Below, piece by piece: positions 25,561 to 33,199 of a DNA stretch of 44,157 bases. This DNA is from JBBSHE01 sp038253325 (GTDB lineage: Bacteria; Actinomycetota; Actinomycetes; Propionibacteriales; Nocardioidaceae): the NCBI GenBank assembly GCA_038253325.1, contig JBBSHE010000024.1, positions 1 to 44,157 of the forward strand, read 5' to 3'. Each line of letters opens with the position of its first letter. Within the stretch, counting starts at the first letter, position 1. The notes beneath the pieces were generated by a model. That model searched no databases and had not been told where the DNA came from. It saw only the letters and a program-made list of their open reading frames with translations. Both the position numbers and the translations under genes were made by a program.

Positions 25561-26400
25561 TCAACCGTCGGCTAGCGCGGACCACGGATCCCGTGGGGGG
25601 ACGGCGGCGCTGCCATCTCGGCAGACGCGGTTGAAGTCGCACCATCCGCACAGGGCGCTCACCGCGGCCGGGAACAAGGCGTCGGCGTCGGACCGGCCCG
25701 ACCTGAACTCCGCGTCGCGGTCGGCGAGTTCGACGGCGATTGCGTCGGCTCGCGCGAGATGCCGGCCGATCTGCTCGTCCGTGTGCTCCCACGCCAACAC
25801 CTCGCCGGTGGGCAGGTGATGCAGCTCGACCCTGTGCACAGGTCGATGGAAGACCCGTTGTGTCCCGGCGGCGTAGAGGGCGAGCGCGAGCGACGTACGA
25901 GCGTCATCGACGCTCAACAGATGGCGCCCCGTCTTGTAGTCGACGACGACGATCCCGTCGCTGCCCCGATCGTCGATCCGGTCAACGCGTCCGTACAACG
26001 CCGCGTGCGCCGTCTTGGTGGCGACCGTGCGCTCGACACCGATCGGCTCATCGGCGGGGTCCAGCCGCGCGACGTACCGCTCGACCATCTGCCGAGCACC
26101 CGTCCGGGCTTCGCTGGCCTGTGCGTCATCGCGGAAACCATCGGTGAGCCAGCCGGCCACGACCAGATCGCCGGCCCGTTCGGGGGTGCGCCGGCCCAGC
26201 GGCAACTTCCACCAGGACGCAAGGGCAGTGTGGACACTGGCGCCGAACGAGTTGTGTGCCCACGGCGGGCCTTTCGACGGGCGCGGGGTGTCGAGATACT
26301 GCAGACGGTAACGGCGGGGACAGTCCAGGTAGGTCGTCAGCCGGGACGGCGCGGCAGCGTACAGGCGCCTCGGCATCCCGTCCAAGGGGAGTTGGCTCAT
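25561..26400 (-). CDS. RecB-like PD-(D/E)XK nuclease with iron-sulfur Cys pattern
   Basis: A 279-residue stand-alone nuclease. It starts SRLTTYLDCPRRYRLQYL, continues with GASVHTAL and the active-site GRVDRIDDRG and VVVDYKTGRH, and ends with LCGWCDFNRVC. The Cys in LDCPRR plus CxxCxxxxxC near the C-terminus is the iron-sulfur staple of AddB/Cas4-type nucleases. No helicase domain is present. Similar proteins are annotated as RecB family exonucleases in actinobacteria (for example Rv2119). The start at 26400 lies four bases after the marC-like stop, so it is the last gene of an operon. Confidence 0.87.
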   Translation of the reverse strand: MSQLPLDGMPRRLYAAAPSRLTTYLDCPRRYRLQYLDTPRPSKGPPWAHNSFGASVHTALASWWKLPLGRRTPERAGDLVVAGWLTDGFRDDAQASEARTGARQMVERYVARLDPADEPIGVERTVATKTAHAALYGRVDRIDDRGSDGIVVVDYKTGRHLLSVDDARTSLALALYAAGTQRVFHRPVHRVELHHLPTGEVLAWEHTDEQIGRHLARADAIAVELADRDAEFRSGRSDADALFPAAVSALCGWCDFNRVCRDGSAAVPPRDPWSALADG

Positions 26401-26404
26401 CGCC

Positions 26405-27022
26405 TCATCCCTGGCCCGCCGCGAACGCACGAATCGAGTCGGCGACGAGCTGAACGGCGATCGCCGACAGCAGCAAGCCCGAGATCCGAGTGACCAGCGT
26501 GATCCCACTCTCCCGCAACAGCCGCAGCAGCAGCGACGAGTAGCGCAGCACCAACCACAGCACAACATGGACGAGCACGACGCCGACCCCGATGGATGCG
26601 ATCTGCCTGCCGCCGCCGGCGCGGTGCGCGAACACCATGGTGGCGACGATCGCACCAGGCCCGGCGAGCAGCGGGGTCCCGAGCGGGACGAGTGCGACAT
26701 TGACCTCCTTGCCCGCGGCCGGCTCCTTTTCGTTTCCGGTCAGCAGCTCGAGCGCCACCAGCAGGAGCAGCAGGCCTCCCGCACCCTGGAGCGCAGGCAG
26801 GCTGACGTGCAGGTAGTCGAGGACCTGCTGGCCGAACAGGGCGAAAGCGACGATCACTCCGAACGCCACCAGGCATGCCTGGGTCGCGGCCCGTCGCCGT
26901 GTGCGCTCCGACATCGGTTTCGTCAACGACAAGAACAGGGGGATCGCTCCCGGCGGATCCATGATCACGATCAGCGTGATGAACACCTCCGCGACCAGTG
27001 TGAAGTCGAGCACCGACGTCAT
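26405..27022 (-). CDS. MarC family integral membrane protein
   Basis: A 205-residue membrane protein with about six hydrophobic segments. The conserved N-terminal VIMDPPGAIPLFLSLT (about residues 19-34) and the central PLGTPLLAGPGAIVATM are MarC hallmarks. Despite the name, the family has no proven role in multiple antibiotic resistance and its transport function is unknown. ATG at 27022 overlaps the PHP gene's stop by four bases, showing translational coupling. Confidence 0.9.
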   Translation of the reverse strand: MTSVLDFTLVAEVFITLIVIMDPPGAIPLFLSLTKPMSERTRRRAATQACLVAFGVIVAFALFGQQVLDYLHVSLPALQGAGGLLLLLVALELLTGNEKEPAAGKEVNVALVPLGTPLLAGPGAIVATMVFAHRAGGGRQIASIGVGVVLVHVVLWLVLRYSSLLLRLLRESGITLVTRISGLLLSAIAVQLVADSIRAFAAGQG

Positions 27023-27873
27023 GGGCGTACGACATCTGGTGCGCCCGACGCGAGTGAGCGAAGCCGCTCCCACTGGTCGGGCGCGGTCAGGTTGCTGCCG
27101 AGATCATGGGCCGTCTTTCCCGTCCCGTGGTAGTCGCTCGACCCGGTGATCACCAGGTCATGAACGGCCGCAATGTCACGGAGTCGTGAACGATCCGTCT
27201 CGTCATGGTCTTGATGGTCGACCTCGAGGCCGGCCAGCCCGGCAGCCACGAGGTCACCGAACGCGTCGGTGTCGAGGACGCTACGACTCCCCCGCCCCCA
27301 CGGGTGCGCGACAACCGGAACGCCGCCGGCAGCAACCACGACCTGGATGATGCGCGGGAGCGGGGCCGCGTAGCGCAGGACGTGTCCGGGCCGACCGGCG
27401 GACAACCACTCGGCGAACGCCTGCGGGCGGTCGCGCGCGATTCCGCGAGCAACGAGCGCGTCGGCGATGTGTGGTCGCCCGATCGCGCGCGCAGCACCGG
27501 CCTGGCGCCGGATGTCGTCTGTCGTAAGTTCGATGCCGTGCTCGTTGAGCCGTGCCACGATCGTGTCCAAGCGGGTCCGCCGCGCCTCGAGGATGCGGTC
27601 GAGCTCGGCGCCTAACGCCGCGTTGGCCGGATCGACGAAGTACGCCAGCAGGTGCACTCCCGCATCGGCGTACTTCGTGGAGATCTCCATGCCCGGCACG
27701 AACGAGATCCCCACCTCGTCGGCAGCCGACCGCGCCTCGTCCGAGCCCGCGGCCGAGTCGTGGTCGGTAAGCGCCACGACGTCGAGCCCTGCGGCGGCGG
27801 CCCGACGGATGAGGTCCGCCGGTTCGTCGGTTCCGTCGGAGGCGGTCGAGTGGGTGTGGAGATCGATCCTCAC
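27019..27873 (-). CDS. PHP-domain phosphoesterase
   Basis: A 284-residue metal-dependent phosphoesterase of the PHP family. Metal-ligand motifs are DLHTHSTASDG (residues 4-14), ALTDHD (near 34-39), GMEIS, VVAHPWG and SSDYHG near the C-terminus. Proteins of this subfamily (YciV/RNase AM-like) release phosphate from 3',5'-nucleoside bisphosphates or trim short RNA 5' ends. It is the first gene of the PHP-MarC-RecB-like operon. The upstream region is filled with tandem repeats. Confidence 0.88.
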   Translation of the reverse strand: MRIDLHTHSTASDGTDEPADLIRRAAAAGLDVVALTDHDSAAGSDEARSAADEVGISFVPGMEISTKYADAGVHLLAYFVDPANAALGAELDRILEARRTRLDTIVARLNEHGIELTTDDIRRQAGAARAIGRPHIADALVARGIARDRPQAFAEWLSAGRPGHVLRYAAPLPRIIQVVVAAGGVPVVAHPWGRGSRSVLDTDAFGDLVAAGLAGLEVDHQDHDETDRSRLRDIAAVHDLVITGSSDYHGTGKTAHDLGSNLTAPDQWERLRSLASGAPDVVRP

Positions 27874-27939
27874 ATCCGGATCCTAGGTGAGTACGCCGTC
27901 AGGATCGTGAACCCGGGAAGGGCTCGCTCACCATCGTAC

Positions 27940-28206
27940 GGCGAGGCGTGCGCTATGACGCTCGGTTCTTCGGGCGGTACGTCGGGCGGCCACGGTGTCC
28001 CGTCTGCGTCCGGCGACGGTGTCCCGTCTGCGTCCGGCGACGGTGTCCCGTTTACGTCCGGCGAGGCGTGCGCTATGACGCTCGGTTCTTCGGACGGTAC
28101 GCCGGGTGGCCACGGTGTCCCGTCTGCGGCCGGCGACGGTGTCCTGTTTACGTCCGGCGAGGCGTGCGCTATGACGCTCGGTTCTTCGGACGGTACGTCG
28201 GGTGGC
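27940..28206. repeat. nested tandem repeat upstream of the PHP gene
   Basis: A segment starting GCGAGGCGTGCGCTATGACG occurs at 27941, 28061 and 28157. Between copies lie units of 24 bases containing GACGGTGTCCCGTCTGCGTC, three in the first interval and two in the second, so the periods are 120 and 96 bases. All are multiples of three, which leaves long open frames on both strands, but none looks like a protein family. The array fills most of the 344-base gap between the PHP and DUF6758-like genes; the remainder, next to the PHP start, holds no other feature I can recognise. Confidence 0.88.
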
Positions 28207-28217
28207 GCAGCCGCGGG

Positions 28218-28865
28218 CTACCCGAACCCCGGCTCAACGAGCAACCGCGCGGAGAGCTCCGCAACCGGAACCACGGCCATCTCTGGGCCTAGCTCCCTGG
28301 CATCAACCAGCGTCCACGAGTCCGCAACCAGGGTGCCGGCAGCGGCCGGGTGGATGACCACCCAGAGCCACTGCCCACCGAACTCGCCGACGTACGCAGC
28401 GCGGTCATGCTTCGCGTCCGGTACCCACCACAGCGGCGTGTGGTGGCCCTCGACCTCGAAGCGGGCGTACGGCGACCAGCTGACCACGTCGGTACGAACA
28501 TGCCTCGACGGCAGGCCTGCGAACCAGGAGCCGACATCCGAGCCCGGTTCGTCGGCGATCAGCAGCGCCTCGACTGGGAAGCCGGCAAGCGGGCTCGGCC
28601 CGAGCCACGACGTCACCGTGGCATCGGGGCTGAAACCGACGCCGCTGAGCCGCCAACCGTCCGGCACCGGCCACGGCGTCCACACCGGCCCAGGCACCTG
28701 TCCGAGGCCGTCGGTGAGGACGGCTGCGAACGGGTCGACAACGGTCAGTGGCTCCACGCGCCCAGCCTGGTAGGCGAGTCCGACCTCGGTCAAGGAGGGC
28801 CATCTCGGAGGTTTCGCGTAGTTCCGGGGCACGGCTGCCCGGGTCCATGCCCCGCAACTCCGCAA
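28218..28865 (-). CDS. DUF6758-like protein
   Basis: A protein of up to 215 residues. The stretch VWTPWPVPDGWRLSGVGF followed by a region ending in LIADEPG resembles the actinobacterial DUF6758 family, which is often found beside PHP and MarC genes. Family members normally start with a zinc-ribbon-like CxxC segment; here the N-terminus (residues 1-36) has one Cys pattern at most and appears divergent. The only open start at the family's expected position is a TTG at 28865; a GTG at 28757 would remove the first 36 residues. Function is unknown. Confidence 0.62.
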   Translation of the reverse strand: MRSCGAWTRAAVPRNYAKPPRWPSLTEVGLAYQAGRVEPLTVVDPFAAVLTDGLGQVPGPVWTPWPVPDGWRLSGVGFSPDATVTSWLGPSPLAGFPVEALLIADEPGSDVGSWFAGLPSRHVRTDVVSWSPYARFEVEGHHTPLWWVPDAKHDRAAYVGEFGGQWLWVVIHPAAAGTLVADSWTLVDARELGPEMAVVPVAELSARLLVEPGFG

Positions 28866-28945
28866 AACCGCTTGCCACCTCGATCACCCAGGCGGTTGCT
28901 GCACCGGCTCAGCCCGACCCGCCCGCGCGCCGGAGCCGGCAGGGG

Positions 28946-29506
28946 TCAGGAGTTCCAGGACTCGATCGTCGGCGTTCCCCGGTCGAAGCCGAGGACGCTC
29001 AACTTGCTGGTCTCCAGCGGCAGATGATCACCGACGCGTACGGTCTGGTCGATCCAGCGGGCAGCGAAGCATCGCAGGATGTGACCATGGGCGATCACGA
29101 GCACCCTGCCTTTCCGACTGCGGACCTTCTTGATGACCCGATCGACGCGATCCGTCACCTGCGGCGGTGACTCACCGCCGGGACCGCCGTCCTTCCAGAT
29201 CGACCAGTCCGGCCGAGTTTCCAGGATCTGGACCCGCGTCATCCCCTCGTAGTCGCCGTAGTCCCACTCGACGAGGTCCGGGTCCAGCTCGTACGTCCGT
29301 ACGCCCGCCAGTTCCGCAGTCCGCCGCGCGCGTCGCAGTGGGCTCACGAGAGCCAGGTCGAACGGGACGGAGTCGAGTCGCGGCGCCAGCGAGCGGGCCG
29401 ATACCTCGCCGGTACGCGTCAGGTCGAGGTCGGTTCGGCCGGTGTGCTGGCCGGACTTGCTCCACTCGGTCTCGCCGTGCCGCAGGATCCACACCTCGTC
29501 GACCAC
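28946..29506 (-). CDS. histidine phosphatase family protein
   Basis: A 186-residue phosphoglycerate-mutase-like acid phosphatase. The phosphorylated His is in LRHGETEW (residues 8-15) and the second active-site His in VIAHGHILR. Arg and Glu in SPLRRARRTAE and VEWDYGDYEG complete the pocket. The substrate is unknown. GTG at 29506 has AGGAGGG five bases upstream, which sets the start. Open sequence further upstream in the same frame is only the tandem repeat at 29519-29671. Confidence 0.9.
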   Translation of the reverse strand: MVDEVWILRHGETEWSKSGQHTGRTDLDLTRTGEVSARSLAPRLDSVPFDLALVSPLRRARRTAELAGVRTYELDPDLVEWDYGDYEGMTRVQILETRPDWSIWKDGGPGGESPPQVTDRVDRVIKKVRSRKGRVLVIAHGHILRCFAARWIDQTVRVGDHLPLETSKLSVLGFDRGTPTIESWNS

Positions 29507-29518
29507 GCCTACCCTCCT

Positions 29519-29671
29519 GATCGCAGGACCGCAGCGTACTGCCGATCCCGACGGCCTGATCGCAGGACCGCAGCGTACTGCCGATCCCCACGGGCGATCG
29601 CAGGACGGCAGCGTACTGCCGATCCCCACGTGCGATCGCAGGGCCGCAGCGTACTGCCGTTCCCCACGTGC
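29519..29671. repeat. 38-39 bp tandem repeat, four copies
   Basis: Units starting GATCGCAGGACCGCAGCGTA begin at 29519, 29558, 29596 and 29634, with spacings of 39, 38 and 38 bases and few substitutions. The array fills the gap between the histidine phosphatase start and the anti-sigma-like gene's stop. It has no spacers, so it is not a CRISPR array. Confidence 0.9.
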
Positions 29672-29676
29672 GGCCG

Positions 29677-30792
29677 TCAGTCGTTGTTGTCGGACGGCAG
29701 CATCCACGCTCGGCCTGTCGACGACCCGAGGTTCACGCACCGACGGGAGTCCGGCGCACACGTCCACAGGGCGAAGGTATAACCCGTCGCCGTTTTCTTC
29801 GCGACAGTGACCATGATCCGGTCGCCATACCCCCATGCGGCCTGGAAGACGGTTCCGGGTCCGACCGCGAACCTGTGCACCGTGCCGTTGGCGGTCTCGA
29901 CGACCTCCGCCCCGGACGGTGCCAGTGGCGTCGGATGGACGAGGAAGTACCGGCCGTCGGGGCTCAGAGCGCCGGAGGCGCCCCTCATCCGCACCGACGA
30001 CAACTGCGCACCCGACGTGGACATGAACCGAATGCGGACGCTGTAGTCGGCCCGGACCGTACCGAGCGCCAGCTCGACACCACCGTGTGGAGTGCTGGTG
30101 CCGACCCATCGAGTCGGCGCTGCGGTCGACCTGACGTCGAACGTCCAGATCTCGAGCGCATCTGGGCATCCAATGCAACCCGATGTGGCGACGTACGCGT
30201 TCGCGCCGTCGATCGAAGAAGCAAGGAACGGCTGCGGGCCGGTCCCTTGCGCGGACGCCGGCTTGGGACCGAACGGCGCGGTCAGCCTGCTGTGCCCGCT
30301 CGCGATGTCGTACGTGGCGACGACCGCGCGGCCACCGCGGTTCTCTTGCCAGGCGAGCACGCTGCTCGTGCGATCGGCGCTCGCGACCCACGGTGCCGGC
30401 AGCCTCCTCGCGTCACCGTCTGGCGGCTGCAACCAGGTCGTCTTCCCGTCGGTGTAGACCGGGCCCTCGGACGTCAGCAGGAACCTCTTCACATGAGCCA
30501 CCTTCAACGGCAGCACCGACTTCCCCATGTGCAACCCGGCCCTGTCGATCCAGACCGGTCCGCTGAGCGGGACCGAGTGGGTCGGGGTCGGCTGGTCGGA
30601 ACGATGCACGACGAGGGTCGAGATCAGCACGGCGACGACCACGACGCCGGCCGCGACGATCGTCGTCACCGCTGCTCGAACGCGGCGCGAGCGCCGTCCA
30701 CGCTGCATCAGAGCCGCGACATCCGGACGCGGGACCTCGACCGCACCAACCTGGTTCTCGACCGCGGTCCGCAGGAGCTCGTCGATGTTCAT
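29677..30792 (-). CDS. membrane protein, probable anti-sigma-like partner
   Basis: A 371-residue protein. The N-terminal 35 residues (MNIDELLRTAVENQ) are cytoplasmic-like, followed by one transmembrane segment (about 40-62, TTIVAAGVVVVAVLISTLVV) and a large outer domain with propeller-like repeats (VYTDGKTTWLQPPDG, SALAWQENRGG-type segments). A CIGCPD pair and two later Cys could form disulfides. Its ATG overlaps the sigma gene's stop by four bases (ATGA), the usual layout of a sigma factor and its membrane regulator. The regulatory role is inferred from position, since no zinc anti-sigma motif is seen. Confidence 0.72.
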   Translation of the reverse strand: MNIDELLRTAVENQVGAVEVPRPDVAALMQRGRRSRRVRAAVTTIVAAGVVVVAVLISTLVVHRSDQPTPTHSVPLSGPVWIDRAGLHMGKSVLPLKVAHVKRFLLTSEGPVYTDGKTTWLQPPDGDARRLPAPWVASADRTSSVLAWQENRGGRAVVATYDIASGHSRLTAPFGPKPASAQGTGPQPFLASSIDGANAYVATSGCIGCPDALEIWTFDVRSTAAPTRWVGTSTPHGGVELALGTVRADYSVRIRFMSTSGAQLSSVRMRGASGALSPDGRYFLVHPTPLAPSGAEVVETANGTVHRFAVGPGTVFQAAWGYGDRIMVTVAKKTATGYTFALWTCAPDSRRCVNLGSSTGRAWMLPSDNND

Positions 30793-31310
30793 GCCGGTCC
30801 CCCTTCCGTAGTGACGTCGAGCGCCGGTCGCCCGAACCGGGAGGCGAGGGCTGAGAGTCCGCGGCTCGCAGCGCTCTTCACCGTCCCGGGCGCGATCCCC
30901 AGCGTTTCCGCGATCTCCGCCTCGGAGAGATCCTCGTAGTAGCGGAGCACGAGTACGGCTCGCTGCTTCGGCGGCAGTCCGCTCAACGCGTCTCACATGG
31001 ACTGGCTGTCGGCGACCCCGTCCTCATGGCCACGGTCCGGCACCTCGTCCTGCCGGTCGGAGGGCAGTTCGGAGGACGAGCGGCGGCGCCACCACGAAAT
31101 CGCCTGGTTCGCCATGATCTTCCGCATGTATGCGTCCCGATATTCGAGCTGCCGAACCCGCGACCAGCGCACAAACGTCTTCGTGAGCGCTGTCTGCAGC
31201 AGGTCCTCCGCAAGCTGGTAGTCCCCAGTCAGGGCAAATGCGGTCCGGAACAGGGGTGTCCAGCTGGAGTGGACGTAGTCCTCATACTCCGCTTCGTGCC
31301 GCGGTCGCAT
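30789..31310 (-). pseudogene. SigE-family sigma factor interrupted by in-frame TGA
   Basis: Two halves of an ECF-type sigma factor lie in one reading frame. Region 2 (YVHSSWTPLFRTAFALTGD, DAYMRKIMANQAISWWRR) runs from ATG at 31310, which has GGAGGGGG upstream. Region 4 (LPPKQRAVLVLRYYEDLSEA, GIAPGTVKSAASRGLSAL) ends at 30789. They are split by one TGA at 30995-30993 in the context SM-TGA-DALSGLPPKQ. In this family a Trp normally occurs at that place (consensus like LWxAL), so TGG to TGA is the simplest change. With the codon read through, the protein would have 173 residues, the normal length. It may be a recent pseudogene, a sequencing error, or a readthrough case. Confidence 0.82.
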
Positions 31311-31363
31311 GGCACCCCCTCCGCCCGCGCCACACGGCGAGGACCCACCCAAGAAACGCGCCT

Positions 31364-31375
31364 CGAACCGGTTCG
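31364..31375. promoter_or_regulatory. perfect palindrome upstream of the sigma gene
   Basis: CGAACCGGTTCG is a perfect 12-bp palindrome 53 bases before the sigma start, in the 184-base gap to the maoC-like gene. It could be an operator. No other feature is clear in this gap. Confidence 0.25.
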
Positions 31376-31494
31376 GTTCCACCGAGGAGCCACCGGTGGC
31401 GCCGATGTTCGCCCAGGCTCACCGCTGCTGGACTCACACCGGGACAATCACCACGAAAGACCGAACCCCACGGAGCGGCCCAATCGTACCGACG

Positions 31495-31998
31495 TCAAGG
31501 TGCGGGAGTCGGCCGCCCCGGCTGCTCGCCGCCACGAGCCTCGAGGTAGTTGTTCTTGGGGATCAGGACCTTGCGTCGAAAGACGCACACGACGGTGCCG
31601 TCCTGCTTGTAGCCGGTGGTCTCGACGTGGACCACGCCACGGTCGTCCTTCGATGCGCTCTCGCGCTTGTCGAGCACCGTGGTCTCGGCGTAGATCGTGT
31701 CACCGTGGAACGTCGGCGCCACGTGACGCAGCGACTCGATCTCGAGGTTCGCGATCGCCTTGCCGGAGACGTCGGGCACGCTCATCCCCAGCAGCAGCGC
31801 GTACACGTAGGTGCCGACGACGACGTTGCGGCCGAACTGGGTCGTCTCCTCTGCATAGTTCACGTCGAGGTGCAGCGGGTGGTGGTTCATCGTCAGCAGG
31901 CAGAACAGGTGGTCGTCGTACTCGGTGACGGTCTTGCCCGGCCAGTGTTTGTAGGTCGCACCGACCTCGAACTCCTCGTACGACCGACCGAACTGCAT
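31495..31998 (-). CDS. MaoC family hydratase
   Basis: A 167-residue hot-dog fold protein. The MaoC hydratase motif is in DDHLFCLLTMNHHPLHLD (about residues 28-45), with the catalytic Asp and His, followed by VVGTYVYALLLGMSV. It resembles the mesaconyl/itaconyl-type and Rv2499c-like hydratases associated with branched-chain and dicarboxylic acyl-CoA breakdown. ATG at 31998 with AGGAG eight bases upstream is a good start. CitE-like and acyl-CoA dehydrogenase genes that usually accompany it lie 5-10 kb away on the same strand. Confidence 0.88.
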   Translation of the reverse strand: MQFGRSYEEFEVGATYKHWPGKTVTEYDDHLFCLLTMNHHPLHLDVNYAEETTQFGRNVVVGTYVYALLLGMSVPDVSGKAIANLEIESLRHVAPTFHGDTIYAETTVLDKRESASKDDRGVVHVETTGYKQDGTVVCVFRRKVLIPKNNYLEARGGEQPGRPTPAP

Positions 31999-32094
31999 GG
32001 GTGAGCTCCTGATCTCGTCCCCGACCCTTCGCACATCGTGGCACGACCGGCCGCGCCCGGAAGGCCGCGGCTCAATCCGGAGGCGCGATCCCGG

Positions 32095-33182
32095 TCACGG
32101 CCACCGGACGACGAGGCGGTGCGTCGCGGGAAGGACCACCGTCGCGTCCCCGGGTCGATCCGCGGGACCGCCGGGCGCCTGCTCCTCGGCGACGACGACA
32201 CCGCCGGTCGCGCGGATGGCGCCGATGGTGCGTCCACGTCGATGTAGGGCGCCCATTTCGGCTCCCGGATCTCGGGAAGTGGCTGACCTGGTTCGGCCCG
32301 GAACTCGAGGTACGCCGCGCCGCCGCCGCGCAGCAGAGCTTTCGCGACGAGCCAGGCATTCGCCCGTGCCGACGGCACGAGAGCGTCGAGCACGAACCGC
32401 CCGACGACCGCTTGTTGACCGTGTTCGGCACTCACTCGGGCGAGGTTCGCCACGGTCTCGCGAAGGCTGCCGAGGTTTACCACATCGAACCTGGCGGGGG
32501 AACGCGTTGCCTGGGCGCGAATGCGCGCTTGCCGGATCGCGGTCGGGGCAATGTCCCAGCCCGTGCGGCGACCCGTCGCGGCAACGAGCGCGATCGTGTC
32601 GACGCCTTGACCGCACCCGAGCTCGACGACATGAACGCCCGGTCGCAGCCGCGGCAAGACCCACCGGCAGAACTCCGACGGCGCGGCGGGCGGCAAGCTG
32701 TGCCGGTACGACGCGGTCCAGGCCGCCCGACCGAAGCCCTCACGGCCCCACCAACCCATCATCCGACGCCGGTGAGCGCAGTCCAGCTTGAAACCGAAGG
32801 ACGGGTCCGGCACGCGCCATCCAGGCCCGTACGTGAGGGCGAGCAGTGCCTCCGGGTCCGCCGGGGCCGGACACGGCCGGCCCTCGAGGTGGATCGTGGT
32901 GAGGGGCACGACCTGGTCGGGCCGCAGCGGTCCCTCGACCCACCGGTCGATGTTGAACGTCGCGTCGTGGAAGTAGGCGACGAAGACGTCAATGTGCCGG
33001 TCCTCGTCGGTGCCGGAGATTCCGACCTGCAAGACGCTGGCCCGCTGAGGGTGCACGTTCCACCCCACGTCGCGAAGCCGCCGCTGTACCCGCATCCGTT
33101 CCCGTGAGACGCCGGCCGGATGCGAGAAGCGGCTGAGGTGCGTGGTGACACGCCGATGGGTCTGCAACGTCGTCTCGATCAC
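32095..33182 (-). pseudogene. truncated, frameshifted LicD-methyltransferase paralogue
   Basis: This is a second copy of the fusion encoded at 37675-39261. The alignment starts in the middle of the LicD-like domain (VGWNV, DVFVAYFHDATFNIDRWVEG, LEGRPCPAPADPEALL) and continues through a SAM-binding methyltransferase domain (VVELGCGQGVDT, AYLEFRAEPG). The N-terminal half with the LicD DxD motif is missing. Near 32240, the frame must shift by one base to continue with TIGAIRATGGVVVAEE and the C-terminal THRLVVRWP, ending at 32095. Without the shift, the frame runs into low-complexity sequence. It is probably inactive as a transferase; a methyltransferase remnant might survive if the shift is a sequencing error. 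Confidence 0.72.
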
Positions 33183-33199
33183 CCGCCCGCCGGTGTCGG

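Noticed and set aside
27652..28773. Plus-strand open frame through the nested repeat (373 codons, Gly/Ser-rich)
   Set aside because: It is opposite the PHP and DUF6758-like genes; openness is explained by repeat periods divisible by three and high GC.
29519..29671. Regular 38-39 bp repeats resembling a CRISPR array
   Set aside because: Units are directly adjacent with no unique spacers, and no cas genes are near.
29507..30391. N-terminal extension of the histidine phosphatase frame
   Set aside because: It consists of the translated tandem repeat and the antisense of the anti-sigma-like gene; the GTG at 29506 has a good ribosome binding site.
30789..31310. Selenocysteine or alternative code for the TGA in the sigma gene
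   Set aside because: Other genes in the window end with TGA, sigma factors need no selenocysteine, and I saw no SECIS-like element; nonsense change or error is simpler.
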